A stretch of DNA of 64,000 nt from Alcaligenes faecalis (GTDB lineage: Bacteria > Pseudomonadota > Gammaproteobacteria > Burkholderiales > Burkholderiaceae_B). The stretch is from assembly GCF_041521385.1 (NCBI RefSeq), contig NZ_CP168006.1, positions 1,126,879 through 1,190,878 on the forward strand, given 5' to 3'. This document shows, piece by piece, positions 1 through 8,762 of this stretch; position 1 is the first letter of the stretch; every line of letters starts with the position of its first letter. Below the pieces are notes generated by a model. The model was not told the DNA's origin and did not search any database. It saw nothing but the letters and a program-made list of their open reading frames with translations. The position numbers and the translations under genes are program-made.

Positions 1-1
1 C

Positions 2-691
2 AAGCACAATTCGCTAATTGGCGTGATGCTGCTGCAACGCGGTGATGCCGACGGCATGATCTGCGGCGTGGCCAGCAACTACGACAGCCAGCTTAACTAT
101 GTCGAGCAAGTCATTGGCCTGAAAAAAGAAGCCCAAACCTTCGCCGCCATGAACGTGCTGATGCTGCCCACACAAACGCTGTTTGTGTGTGACACCCACG
201 TCAACGAGAACCCCACAGCCGAACAGATCGCCGACATGACGATCCAGGCCGCCGATGAAGTCAAACGCTTCGGTGTGGTGCCTCGCGTTGCTCTGCTGTC
301 GCACTCGAACTTTGGTAGCCGCCAGACCGAGTCCTCGCGCAAGATGGCCAAGGCTCGTCAGATCCTGGCTGAACGCGCTCCCGACCTGGAAGTGGACGGC
401 GAGATGCACGCTGACTCCGCCCTGTCCGAGAAGATCCGCCTGAAAGCCTTCCCCGACAGCACGCTGCGCGGTTCGGCCAATCTGCTGATCACGCCTAATC
501 TGGATGCCGGCAACATCACCTACAACATGTTGAAAATGACAGGCAGCAACGGTGTGGCCATGGGCCCCATCCTGCTGGGTGCGGCTCGCCCCATCCACAT
601 CCTGACGACCAGCGCCACGGTGCGTCGCATCATCAACATGACAGCCCTGGCTGTTGTGGATGCTCAGCAAGAAGCCCTGCAAAACAGCTAA
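2..691 (+). CDS. maeB: NADP-dependent malic enzyme, C-terminal part (phosphate-acetyltransferase-like domain)
   Basis: This is the 3' end of a gene that begins before the window. The reading frame is open from base 2 and ends at TAA 689-691. The visible 229 residues match the phosphotransacetylase-like C-terminal domain carried by the large MaeB malic enzymes, which decarboxylate malate to pyruvate with NADP. Recognisable stretches are GDADGMICG near the start and SNGVAMGPILLG near the end. In MaeB this domain is thought to have a regulatory, acetyl-CoA-sensing role rather than a catalytic one. A free-standing phosphate acetyltransferase ends in a very similar domain and cannot be excluded without the N-terminus. 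A strong hairpin terminator follows 20 bases after the stop. Confidence 0.85.
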   Translation, partial: KHNSLIGVMLLQRGDADGMICGVASNYDSQLNYVEQVIGLKKEAQTFAAMNVLMLPTQTLFVCDTHVNENPTAEQIADMTIQAADEVKRFGVVPRVALLSHSNFGSRQTESSRKMAKARQILAERAPDLEVDGEMHADSALSEKIRLKAFPDSTLRGSANLLITPNLDAGNITYNMLKMTGSNGVAMGPILLGAARPIHILTTSATVRRIINMTALAVVDAQQEALQNS

Positions 692-710
692 TCCTGTTTA
701 GCTAAATAAA

Positions 711-746
711 AACCGGATGCCGCATAAAGCGACATCCGGTTTTTTA
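711..746. terminator. Bidirectional rho-independent terminator between maeB and lldP
   Basis: The arms AACCGGATG and CATCCGGTT enclose a short loop and are followed by a run of T on the plus strand. The minus strand also has a T-rich tail beyond the hairpin (TTTATTTAGC). It lies between two converging genes and probably serves both. Confidence 0.85.
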
Positions 747-786
747 TTGCTTGATCAACCCCTGCCATATTCGACAGGAGCACTCT

Positions 787-2550
787 TTAGGCCATCGCCG
801 GGGCCATTTGACGGCCACGAGACAAACTCAAGCCGCCGATGGTCACGACCAGGAAAACAGCGGCAGCCAGCCACCAGCCTACGGCACCTGTAATCAAAGC
901 CTGCCCAATCAAGCCCGCCTGAATAACGTAATACACCATGGGTATCAGGGTCTTGCGCACAATCTCCCCTTCCCGTCCCAACATGCCTACCACGGCGCCC
1001 GCGGCCACAACGTTATGCACACAAATCATATTGCCAGCCGCACCACCGACTGCCTGCAGAGCCACGACGATAGCGGACTGATCCACACTCAGGCCAATTT
1101 GCTGAGCTGTCGAGAACTGGAAGTACGAGAACATCATATTGCTGACCGTATTGGAGCCAGCAATAAAGGCGCCCAAGCTGCCTACCCAGGGTGAAATTGT
1201 TGGCCATGCTTGACCGGCAGCCGCCGCCGCACCTTGCGCCAGGACCAACGGCATGCTGGCAATCGAACCATCAGCAGCGGCTGAATTGATGAACACTTGC
1301 ACCATCGGCACCGCCAGCAACAAGGCGGGAGCAGCACTGGCCATCGTGCCAAGCGATTGCTTGACCCCTTGCATATACTGCTGACCACTCATGCGGAAGA
1401 TGGCAATACATGCCAGGGAAACCAGGATCAAGATCGCGCCCGGCGAAAACAACAACTGTACCGACGTTGCAATATTCGTACCGAACAACGCCTCAATCCT
1501 GATCGTCGTAGACGGACCGGTCAGCCAGGCTTTCACGGCAGGAACTGTACGGGTAAAAATCAACAGCAACACAACAAGCACGTAAGGCGAAAAGGCTCTC
1601 AGCACGGAAAAAGTCTGCTTGGTTTCAACATTGTCCATGACGACCGTGCCCAGCCAATGGGAAGGCCACTGACTGCGGTCCGGGAAATCAAACGTCTTGG
1701 ACGGCACAAACCACCCCTTACGTGCCGCAGTCACGACAATCACCAGCCCCACCATCGCGCCCAACATGGATGGGAACTCCGGCCCCAAAACAACCGCGAT
1801 CAAGTAATAAGGAACAGTGAAGGCAACACCGGCAAACAAGGCAAATTTCCAGGCGCCAAAGCCTTCCGTAAAGGAGCGACGTTCGCCAAAAAAGCGCGTC
1901 AACAAGCCACACAGCAGCAGAGGAATCACAAAGCCAGTCATGGCATGAATCAATGCCACGTTCTCGACAATCTGCTGCAAATACTCCAGAGGCTGCATAG
2001 GAGCAATAGCCGCGGCTACATCAAGTTTGTTATCGACCCCCGAGCGCACACCAACCAGCATGGGCGTACCCACAGCCCCAAACGAAACCGGTGTGGACTG
2101 AATAACCAAAACCGACATCACCGCCGCCATGGCCGGAAAACCCAACGCCAGCAGTAAAGGGGCACCGACCGCAGACGGTGTACCAAAACCGGATGAACCC
2201 TCAATCAAAGAGCCAAACAACCAGGCCACAATAATGACCTGTACGCGACGGTCAGGCGACACATCCATGAAGCCCTGGCGAATGGCTGCCAGCGCCCCAC
2301 CTACCTTGAGTGTGTTCAGCAACAAGATGGCGCCAAAAACAATGAACAGCAAGGTCAAGGCGATGACCACTCCATTGACCGTGGCCGCAGCAATGACCTC
2401 GGCCTGACTGCCCCACACAAACAAGGCCAGCAAGGCTGTCACAATATAGGCCGTACCCATAGACAGCTTCGCCGAGCGCCCCAGCACCACCATCAACAAA
2501 AACACAACCAACAATGGCGCCAGCGCCATCAAGGTGTATAACAGACTCAT
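787..2550 (-). CDS. lldP: L-lactate permease (LctP family)
   Basis: This 587-residue, strongly hydrophobic protein is of the lactate permease family, which imports lactate (and in some members glycolate) by proton symport across the inner membrane. The family signature [26 protein letters not shown] is present near residue 115, followed by a conserved [13 protein letters not shown] segment. The length fits the family. An AAGGAG/CTGGAG ribosome site precedes ATG 2550. It is divergent from a FadR-type GntR regulator, and the intergenic region carries two matched operator palindromes, which supports substrate-inducible control. Glycolate transport remains possible because family members are hard to tell apart. 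The FMN-dependent lactate dehydrogenase is not adjacent but lies at 48611-49780. Confidence 0.9.
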   Translation of the reverse strand: MSLLYTLMALAPLLVVFLLMVVLGRSAKLSMGTAYIVTALLALFVWGSQAEVIAAATVNGVVIALTLLFIVFGAILLLNTLKVGGALAAIRQGFMDVSPDRRVQVIIVAWLFGSLIEGSSGFGTPSAVGAPLLLALGFPAMAAVMSVLVIQSTPVSFGAVGTPMLVGVRSGVDNKLDVAAAIAPMQPLEYLQQIVENVALIHAMTGFVIPLLLCGLLTRFFGERRSFTEGFGAWKFALFAGVAFTVPYYLIAVVLGPEFPSMLGAMVGLVIVVTAARKGWFVPSKTFDFPDRSQWPSHWLGTVVMDNVETKQTFSVLRAFSPYVLVVLLLIFTRTVPAVKAWLTGPSTTIRIEALFGTNIATSVQLLFSPGAILILVSLACIAIFRMSGQQYMQGVKQSLGTMASAAPALLLAVPMVQVFINSAAADGSIASMPLVLAQGAAAAAGQAWPTISPWVGSLGAFIAGSNTVSNMMFSYFQFSTAQQIGLSVDQSAIVVALQAVGGAAGNMICVHNVVAAGAVVGMLGREGEIVRKTLIPMVYYVIQAGLIGQALITGAVGWWLAAAVFLVVTIGGLSLSRGRQMAPAMA

Positions 2551-2681
2551 CTCCAGTTCTCCTTCGTGTCGATAGCACGTTTTATGGAAAGAGAGGCTGC
2601 TAGCCCAAGCGCCAAGACCGGAATGCCAGCCTTAGCGTCGTGCAGCCCTTCCCCCTCTTGTTGTCGCTTGGAGAATGATAG

Positions 2682-2692
2682 CGGTATTACCA
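2682..2692. promoter_or_regulatory. Putative LldR-type operator, distal copy
   Basis: The sequence CGGTATTACCA has the GGT-N3-ACC dyad typical of FadR-subfamily GntR operators. It shares 13 of 14 bases (GGT-N-TTACCACTTT) with the copy at 2766, and the two dyads are 84 bp apart. Confidence 0.6.
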
Positions 2693-2765
2693 CTTTTTAA
2701 TTACCAGCATAAACCCTGATATTTTTAGCGTTTTTCTCCCTTATACTGACACCAAAAACAATAAT

Positions 2766-2776
2766 TGGTCTTACCA
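2766..2776. promoter_or_regulatory. Putative LldR-type operator, proximal copy
   Basis: TGGTCTTACCA is a perfect dyad with a 3-bp centre, ending 13 bp before the ATG of the GntR gene. A protein bound here would cover the start region of that gene, so autoregulation is likely. Confidence 0.65.
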
Positions 2777-2789
2777 CTTTAGTTGATTT

Positions 2790-3569
2790 ATGATTACCAA
2801 CCCCAAAACCCGTCTATCAGACCAGATTACTGAAAAAATTATCCAGCTCATTCAGGAAGAGCAACTGCAGCCTGGCGACCGGATCCCCTCCGAGCGACAA
2901 CTGGCTGAGCAGTTGGACGTATCGCGTGTGCCAATACGGGAAGCCCTACGCACGCTCTGTTCACAGGGTGTCTTGTTTACCCGCCAAGGTGGCGGCACCT
3001 TCGTACAGAAAAGCGACTTGATCAATTGGCCCGCCCAGGCCATCGCTCCCTTGGAACAGCTTATTAGCCAGGACCCCTTGTATCGCTACGATGTTCTGGA
3101 GGCTCGCCGAGCCTTGGAAGCCAGCACGGTATGGCACGCTGCCATGCGGGCCACACAAACGGATAAAAAGCGGATCAAGCAATGCTTTGACATCATGGTG
3201 GAGCACCAACAAAACCAGGACACCGAGCTATCGGCCCGCGCTGATGCCCATTTCCACCTGGCCATTGCCCAAGCATCTCACAACGTGGTGCTCTTGCAGA
3301 TCATGAATGGCCTGTTTCAACTCGTCTTTTCCACCGTCAAGGAAAACCGTCGTGCCATGTTCGAGTTCGACAATGCACGCGAAGTAGAGGTATTGACCCA
3401 GCAGCATGAGGCCGTGATGAACGCTATTTTGGAAGGTAATGCCGATCTGGCCCGTGATCAGATCAACAAGCACCTGGATCATGTACAGGCCAAAGTCCGA
3501 CAGTCGGAAGAAAATAATGCCCGCGAGCAGCGGCTCTCCCGTTTCAACCACCAGTTCCTACAGCCCTGA
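2790..3569 (+). CDS. lldR: GntR family regulator, FadR subfamily (LldR-like)
   Basis: This 259-residue regulator has an N-terminal winged helix-turn-helix (residues about 8-75, with the GDRIPSERQLAEQLDVSRVPIREALRTL signature of GntR proteins). The rest is an all-helical FCD ligand domain with metal-site histidines in the DAHFHLAIAQASHN stretch. LldR and PdhR proteins of this subfamily repress lactate or pyruvate genes and release DNA on binding the acid. It is divergent from lactate permease, and two FadR-type operators lie in the 239-bp gap, so local control of lldP is the simplest reading. No clear Shine-Dalgarno precedes ATG 2790. The lactate role is inferred from context, and a glycolate (GlcC-like) role is the main alternative. 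Confidence 0.8.
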   Translation: MITNPKTRLSDQITEKIIQLIQEEQLQPGDRIPSERQLAEQLDVSRVPIREALRTLCSQGVLFTRQGGGTFVQKSDLINWPAQAIAPLEQLISQDPLYRYDVLEARRALEASTVWHAAMRATQTDKKRIKQCFDIMVEHQQNQDTELSARADAHFHLAIAQASHNVVLLQIMNGLFQLVFSTVKENRRAMFEFDNAREVEVLTQQHEAVMNAILEGNADLARDQINKHLDHVQAKVRQSEENNAREQRLSRFNHQFLQP

Positions 3570-3642
3570 ACCCTTATCTGCACAGGATACGGTTTATCAA
3601 GAGCCTGTCTGAGCAGCGGCCCAATACCGAAACACACGGACG

Positions 3643-3673
3643 AAAAAAAAGTGCACCACATATTGGTGCACTT
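3643..3673 (-). terminator. Rho-independent terminator downstream of gltA
   Basis: The arms AAGTGCACCA and TGGTGCACTT surround a 5-base loop. On the minus strand the hairpin is followed by eight T. It lies about 78 bases past the gltA stop and should end the whole sdh-gltA transcript. Confidence 0.88.
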
Positions 3674-3750
3674 GCGTAAAACCAGGGGCTCAGTCAACAC
3701 AATGACGAATGGTACCCGGATTGATCCAGGCCCCTTTGAGCCCACCGTTA

Positions 3751-5055
3751 TTAACGCTGATCAGGTACGTCGCGCTGAGTTTGACCCACGTACAACTGAC
3801 GTGGACGGCCGATCTTGTAATCTGGATCGGACAGCATTTCGTTCCACTGAGCAATCCAGCCTACGGTACGAGCCAGGGCGAAGATAGCGGTGAACAAGGA
3901 TGTTGGGATGCCGATAGCGCGCTGAACGATACCCGAGTAGAAGTCTACGTTGGGGTACAGCTTGCGTTCGACGAAGTATGGATCTTCCAGAGCAATGCGC
4001 TCCAGTTCCATGGCCAGCTTGAACAGAGGATCGTTCTCCAGGCCCAGGGCTTCCAGAACTTCCTTGCAGGTTTCTTGCATCAGCTTGGCGCGTGGGTCGT
4101 AGTTCTTGTAGACACGGTGACCAAAGCCCATCAGGCGCACGCCCGAGTTCTTGTCCTTGACCTTCTCCATGAACTCGCCAACCTTGTCGATGCCGCCGTT
4201 GGCTTGCAACTCTTCCAGCATGTTCAGGCAAGCTTCGTTTGCACCACCGTGGGCAGGACCCCACAAGCAAGCAACACCCGCAGCGATCGCAGCGAAAGGA
4301 TTGGTACCCGACGAACCGCACAGGCGCACGGTGGAGGTGGAGGCGTTTTGTTCGTGATCTGCATGCAGGATGAAGATACGGTCCAGAGCGCGCTCAACCA
4401 CTTCGTTGACCTTGTAGTCTTCGCAAGGGGTCGCGAACATCATGCGCAAGAAGTTGCCGGTGTAGGACAAATCATTCTTGGGATAGATGAAAGGCTGTCC
4501 CAAAGAATACTTGTACGCCATCGCAACCAGAGTAGGCAGCTTGGCGATCAAGCGGATAGCCGACACATGACGGTGATGAGGATTCGTGATGTCCGTGGAA
4601 TCATGGTAGAACGCCGACAGGGCACCAACCAGACCGGTCAGTATGGCCATGGGGTGAGCGTCCGGACGGAAGCCACGCAGGAAGTGCTGCATCTGTTCCT
4701 GAACCATGGTGTGGTTCGTGACCAGGGAATCAAATTCCTGCTTCTGATCTGCGTTGGGCAAGTCGCCGTTCAGGATCAAGTAGCACACATCCATGAAATC
4801 GCACTTTTGCGCCAACTGGTCGATCGGGTAGCCACGGTACATCAACTGGCCCTTGTCGCCGTCAATGTAGGTGATACCGGATTCGCAAGCCGCCGTCGCC
4901 ATAAAGCCGGGGTCATAGGTAAACATACCTGTCTGACCGTAGAGCTTACGGATATCGATCACGTCCGGACCTACGGTGCCCTTGTGTACAGGGAACTCAA
5001 CCGAAGGGCTACCGTCGGAGAAGGATAGCGTGGCTTTTTTATCTGACAATTCCAT
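3751..5055 (-). CDS. gltA: Citrate synthase (type II)
   Basis: Citrate synthase condenses acetyl-CoA and oxaloacetate as the entry step of the TCA cycle. The 434-residue protein has the catalytic histidines in AHGGAN (near residue 268) and [14 protein letters not shown] (near residue 310) and the catalytic aspartate in VDFYSG (near 371). Length and motifs fit the hexameric, NADH-sensitive type of Gram-negative bacteria. I chose ATG 5055 because GAGGA lies upstream of it; a TTG at 5070 would add five residues inside that ribosome site. It follows sdhE by 18 bases and is the last gene of the sdhCDAB-sdhE-gltA run. A terminator follows. Confidence 0.97.
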   Translation of the reverse strand: MELSDKKATLSFSDGSPSVEFPVHKGTVGPDVIDIRKLYGQTGMFTYDPGFMATAACESGITYIDGDKGQLMYRGYPIDQLAQKCDFMDVCYLILNGDLPNADQKQEFDSLVTNHTMVQEQMQHFLRGFRPDAHPMAILTGLVGALSAFYHDSTDITNPHHRHVSAIRLIAKLPTLVAMAYKYSLGQPFIYPKNDLSYTGNFLRMMFATPCEDYKVNEVVERALDRIFILHADHEQNASTSTVRLCGSSGTNPFAAIAAGVACLWGPAHGGANEACLNMLEELQANGGIDKVGEFMEKVKDKNSGVRLMGFGHRVYKNYDPRAKLMQETCKEVLEALGLENDPLFKLAMELERIALEDPYFVERKLYPNVDFYSGIVQRAIGIPTSLFTAIFALARTVGWIAQWNEMLSDPDYKIGRPRQLYVGQTQRDVPDQR

Positions 5056-5073
5056 CACTTTTTTCCTCAATGG

Positions 5074-5334
5074 TTATAGCTTTCGCATAATGTCTACTAG
5101 TCGCTGAATGTCCGGTGTGGCGTACTGCCCTTCTGGCTCGGAGCGAGCCAGAAGGACATCCAGCAAAACTGTATCGTCCATTTCGAACAAGCGGGTCAGG
5201 GCCGAGACGTCCTGATCAGTCAGCTCGTTTTCGTATTGATCCAGAAAACGGGTGATCATCAAGTCGTTTTCAAGCAAGCCCCGGCGCGCACGCCAACGCA
5301 GGCGTGCACGCTCCAATTCCGTCAATGTTCTCAT
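5074..5334 (-). CDS. sdhE: Succinate dehydrogenase assembly factor SdhE (flavinylation factor)
   Basis: This 86-residue protein carries the RRGLLENDL form of the RGxxE motif near residues 18-23, which defines the SdhE/Sdh5 family. These proteins help attach FAD covalently to SdhA. It sits between sdhB (18 bases upstream on the same strand) and gltA, in the same direction, as is common in betaproteobacteria. Confidence 0.95.
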   Translation of the reverse strand: MRTLTELERARLRWRARRGLLENDLMITRFLDQYENELTDQDVSALTRLFEMDDTVLLDVLLARSEPEGQYATPDIQRLVDIMRKL

Positions 5335-5352
5335 CGGTACATACCCACCTTT

Positions 5353-6069
5353 TTAGATACCGCGACGCACCAGCATTTCTTTGATCTTGCCGATGGCATG
5401 CGACGGGTTCAGTCCTTTTGGACAGACGTCCGTACAATTCATGATCGTGTGGCAGCGGAACAAGCGGTATGGATCTTCCAGATTGTCCAGGCGCTCACCC
5501 GTTGCTTCGTCACGCGAGTCAGCAATGAAACGATAGGCTTGCAACAAACCAGCAGGACCGACGAACTTGTCGGGGTTCCACCAGAACGATGGGCAAGAGG
5601 TCGAGCAGCAGGCGCACAGAATGCACTCGTACAGACCATCGAGCTCCTCGCGGGCCTCAGGCGTTTGCAAACGCTCTTTCTCGGGAGGAGGAGCATCGTT
5701 GATCAGGAACGGCTTGACCGAATGGTACTGATCGAAGAAGTGGGTCATGTCCACGATCAGGTCACGGATAACCGGCAGACCTGGCAGTGGGCGCAGAACC
5801 ACAGGCTCTTTCAAGTCGCGCATGTTGGTGGTGCAGGCCAGACCGTTCTTGCCATTGATGTTCATGGCATCGGAACCGCACACACCTTCACGGCAGGAGC
5901 GACGCAGCGCCAGGCTGTCGTCCATGTCGTTTTTAATGCGCAGGATCGCATCGAGCAGCATCTTGTCGGTCGGTTCCAACTCGACTTCGATCTTTTGCAT
6001 GTAGGGACGCTCGTCCTTGTCAGGATCGTAGCGGTAGATTTCAAATTTGACCTTACGTTTTTGGCTCAT
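5353..6069 (-). CDS. sdhB: Succinate dehydrogenase iron-sulfur subunit
   Basis: SdhB carries electrons from the FAD of SdhA to quinone through three iron-sulfur clusters. In this 238-residue protein the [2Fe-2S] ligands are Cys59, Cys64 and Cys79, with Asp67 in the usual fourth position. The C-terminal ferredoxin half has CILCACCSTSCP and CHTIMNCTDVCPKGLNP for the [4Fe-4S] and [3Fe-4S] clusters. The length is standard. It starts 13 bases after the sdhA stop and is part of one tightly packed operon. Confidence 0.97.
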   Translation of the reverse strand: MSQKRKVKFEIYRYDPDKDERPYMQKIEVELEPTDKMLLDAILRIKNDMDDSLALRRSCREGVCGSDAMNINGKNGLACTTNMRDLKEPVVLRPLPGLPVIRDLIVDMTHFFDQYHSVKPFLINDAPPPEKERLQTPEAREELDGLYECILCACCSTSCPSFWWNPDKFVGPAGLLQAYRFIADSRDEATGERLDNLEDPYRLFRCHTIMNCTDVCPKGLNPSHAIGKIKEMLVRRGI

Positions 6070-6082
6070 GTCAGTATCCTGC

Positions 6083-7861
6083 TTAGAAAGTCCGAGGCTT
6101 GGGCGGAACGGTTTCGGCCGTCAGTGGCTTCATCTGGACAGGTTTGTAGTCCAGCTTGCTGCCTTCCGAATACCACAAGGTGTGACGCAGCCAGTTTTCG
6201 TCGTCACGTTCTGGGTGGTCGTTCAGAGCATGAGCGCCGCGACTTTCAGTACGATTGGCGGCCGACTTCGTGGTAGCACGAGCCACTTCGATCATGTTGG
6301 CCACTTCCAGAGCTTCAATACGGGCGGTATTGAACACCTTGGACTTGTCTTTGAAGTAAATATCCTTAACTTCGGGAACCAGGGATTCGATCTGGTCGAC
6401 ACCCTTGTGCAACAGATCCAGGGTACGGAACACACCGCAGTGAGCCTGCATGGCCACACGGATCTTGTTGCCCACGTCCTGTGCCTTCTCGCCCGAGGTA
6501 CGGGATTCCAGACGGTTGACGCGGTCCAGCGAGTACTCGATGGAGGACTCGTTGATTTCCTGGTGAGCGTGCGTTTTCTCGGGGTGAGAATCCACAATGT
6601 GGTTGCCCGCGGCGCGACCGAACACGATCAGGTCCAGCAGGGAATTCGTACCCAGACGGTTGGCACCATGCACAGACGTAGCAGCACATTCACCGATGGC
6701 GTACAGACCGTTGACAACCTTGCTCTCGCCCGTTGGCGTTTGGGTCACAACCTGACCGTAGTAGTTCGTGGGAATACCGCCCATCTGGTAGTGAATGGTG
6801 GGGACCACAGGGATTGGGTCTTTGATCGGGTCCACGTTACCGAACTTGATCGCGATTTCGCGAATCGAGGGCAAACGCTTCTTGATGACGTCAGCGCCCA
6901 GGTGATCCAGTTTCAGAACCACGTAGCTACCGTCGCCACAACCGCGACCTTCCTTGATCTCCTGGTCCATGGAACGGGACACGAAGTCGCGTGGGGCCAA
7001 GTCTTTCAGGGTGGGAGCATAACGCTCCATGAAACGCTCACCGTCTTTATTGAGCAAGATACCGCCTTCACCGCGCACGCCTTCGGTAATCAGCACGCCA
7101 GCACCCGCCACACCAGTGGGGTGGAATTGCCAGAATTCCATATCCTGCAAAGGCAGACCGGCACGAGCAGCCATACCCAGGCCGTCACCCGTGTTGATGA
7201 AGGCGTTGGTGGAAGCAGCCCAGATACGGCCAGCACCGCCGGTCGCCAGCACCACGCGCTTGCCTTCCAGAACGTAGATTTCGCCGGTTTCCATTTCCAG
7301 AGCGGTTACACCCAGAACGTCGCCCGCTTCGTTACGCAGCAGATCCAGAGCCATCCATTCCACGAAGAACTGGGTACGGGCAGCTACGTTACGCTGGTAC
7401 AGAGTGTGCAACATGGCATGGCCGGTACGGTCAGCAGCAGCACAGGCACGTTGAACCGGCTTTTCACCAAAGTTGGCGGTGTGGCCACCAAATGGACGCT
7501 GGTAAATCGTACCGTCCTGGTTACGGTCAAACGGCATACCGAAGTGCTCGAGCTCGTACACAGCATGTGGAGCTTCACGGCACATGAATTCGATGGCGTC
7601 CTGGTCGCCCAGCCAGTCCGAACCTTTAACGGTGTCGTACATGTGCCAGTACCAGTGGTCCTCGCTCATGTTGCCCAGGGAAGCACTGACGCCGCCCTGA
7701 GCCGCCACAGTGTGGGAGCGGGTTGGGAACACCTTGCTGAGCACGGCCACGGACAAGCCAGCCTGAGCCAATTGCAGGGAACAACGCATACCGGCGCCAC
7801 CGGCACCGACCACCACTACGTCAAACTGACGGCGGGGCAAAGATTTTGTGATGGAAGCCAC
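6083..7861 (-). CDS. sdhA: Succinate dehydrogenase flavoprotein subunit
   Basis: SdhA oxidises succinate to fumarate. The 592-residue protein has the dinucleotide fold VVVGAGGAGM at residues 16-25, the covalent FAD histidine in RSHTVAAQGG (His50), the HPTG substrate motif, and ANRLGTNSLLDLIVFGR near residue 400. The start is GTG 7861, three bases after the sdhD stop, with GGAG about 11 bases upstream; this gives the expected N-terminus. It lies between sdhD and sdhB. Confidence 0.97.
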   Translation of the reverse strand: MASITKSLPRRQFDVVVVGAGGAGMRCSLQLAQAGLSVAVLSKVFPTRSHTVAAQGGVSASLGNMSEDHWYWHMYDTVKGSDWLGDQDAIEFMCREAPHAVYELEHFGMPFDRNQDGTIYQRPFGGHTANFGEKPVQRACAAADRTGHAMLHTLYQRNVAARTQFFVEWMALDLLRNEAGDVLGVTALEMETGEIYVLEGKRVVLATGGAGRIWAASTNAFINTGDGLGMAARAGLPLQDMEFWQFHPTGVAGAGVLITEGVRGEGGILLNKDGERFMERYAPTLKDLAPRDFVSRSMDQEIKEGRGCGDGSYVVLKLDHLGADVIKKRLPSIREIAIKFGNVDPIKDPIPVVPTIHYQMGGIPTNYYGQVVTQTPTGESKVVNGLYAIGECAATSVHGANRLGTNSLLDLIVFGRAAGNHIVDSHPEKTHAHQEINESSIEYSLDRVNRLESRTSGEKAQDVGNKIRVAMQAHCGVFRTLDLLHKGVDQIESLVPEVKDIYFKDKSKVFNTARIEALEVANMIEVARATTKSAANRTESRGAHALNDHPERDDENWLRHTLWYSEGSKLDYKPVQMKPLTAETVPPKPRTF

Positions 7862-7864
7862 GGT

Positions 7865-8248
7865 TTAGAGACTCCAGATAATTTTTGCAAAAAAGACGAC
7901 ACTGGCAACCAGCCACAGCAAGGTCAACACTTGCAGGAACAAGCGCAGGCCAGCAGGCTTGACGTAGTCCATCCAGATGTCACGCACACCGATCCAGGCG
8001 TGCCAGGACAAAGACAGGAAGAACAAGGTTGCCAGCAACTGACCCAAAGGCAGGGAGCCGACCGTGAACGAGAACAGGCCGCGCCAGGTCTCGAAATTCA
8101 GTTCACTGCTAAACAGAATGCCGCCGATGATGACCAAGGTGTAGATGGCCATGATGACTGCGGTGACACGTTGTGCCAGAAAATCCAAGGTCCCGTAATG
8201 GGCGCCCACGACCAGACGGTGTGCGCCGATGCGTTCACGATTAGCCAT
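7865..8248 (-). CDS. sdhD: Succinate dehydrogenase membrane anchor subunit
   Basis: This 127-residue protein has three predicted membrane helices and the family stretch GAHYGTLDFLAQRVTAV. A histidine in SWHAWIGVRDIWMDYVKP is the likely haem ligand. With SdhC it anchors the complex and forms the quinone site. I chose ATG 8248, which overlaps the sdhC stop as TAATG and implies translational coupling. A GTG two codons upstream (8254) is possible but would overlap sdhC further. Confidence 0.93.
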   Translation of the reverse strand: MANRERIGAHRLVVGAHYGTLDFLAQRVTAVIMAIYTLVIIGGILFSSELNFETWRGLFSFTVGSLPLGQLLATLFFLSLSWHAWIGVRDIWMDYVKPAGLRLFLQVLTLLWLVASVVFFAKIIWSL

Positions 8249-8661
8249 TACCACACCCCAAACAGTTTCAAACCAAACACAACGGTCAGCGCCAAGCTAA
8301 CCCCGAACACCAGACCGGCCGATTTCTTGGCGGACTCTTTGTCGTTACCCAGGTGCAGGTCCAGTGTCAGATAGCGGATACCGGCACAGAAATGGTGCAG
8401 GTAGCCCCAGATCAGGACCAGAAGAATCAGCTTACAGACGGGGTTGTCGACGTAGCTGCGCAAGGTCTCGAAAGACTCTGGAGAGCTGACGCTCAAAGAG
8501 AACAGTGGCAATAAAACGAGCGGCAGGCAAAGAAACAGCAATGCACCACTGACACGATGCAAAATCGACGATTTTGCAGCCAGGGGCATGCGGTAGCTCA
8601 ATATCTGCGGCAAGCTGACATTGCGATACTGCGGACGCTGCTTGGGTGCGGTATCAGACAT
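8248..8661 (-). CDS. sdhC: Succinate dehydrogenase cytochrome b556 subunit
   Basis: This 137-residue membrane subunit has three hydrophobic segments, the SILHRVSGALLF signature near residue 30 (the Ser/Arg quinone-site region) and a haem-ligand histidine in GYLHHFCAGIRYL. It is first of the sdhCDAB-sdhE-gltA run. A GAGG ribosome site precedes the ATG. The 101-bp gap to the upstream GntR gene contains an imperfect dyad at 8722-8746 and probably the operon promoter. Confidence 0.95.
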   Translation of the reverse strand: MSDTAPKQRPQYRNVSLPQILSYRMPLAAKSSILHRVSGALLFLCLPLVLLPLFSLSVSSPESFETLRSYVDNPVCKLILLVLIWGYLHHFCAGIRYLTLDLHLGNDKESAKKSAGLVFGVSLALTVVFGLKLFGVW

Positions 8662-8721
8662 GATGGCCTCGAAGTAGATAAAAAAAAGTCATAAAATTTT
8701 TAACCTTGGTATTTTCACCTA

Positions 8722-8746
8722 TTTGACACTACGGTGCAGTATCAAA
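8722..8746. promoter_or_regulatory. Imperfect dyad upstream of sdhC
   Basis: TTTGACACT and AGTATCAAA, eight of nine bases complementary, flank a 7-bp centre. It lies about 60-85 bp before the sdhC start. It does not match the palindrome in front of mdh and acnB, so another factor may bind here, or it may be part of the promoter (TTGATA on the minus strand resembles a -35). Confidence 0.4.
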
Positions 8747-8762
8747 TACGTATGCCGCCGAA

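Noticed and set aside
3709..5028. 439-codon open frame on the plus strand opposite gltA
   Set aside because: It lies entirely on the complementary strand of a clear citrate synthase gene. Long antisense frames are expected from the codon bias of this genome, and the translation has no recognisable domain.
6047..8374. 775-codon open frame on the plus strand opposite sdhA-sdhD
   Set aside because: It is antisense to three well-supported genes and rich in His, Gln and Thr in the way antisense frames are. No motif is visible.
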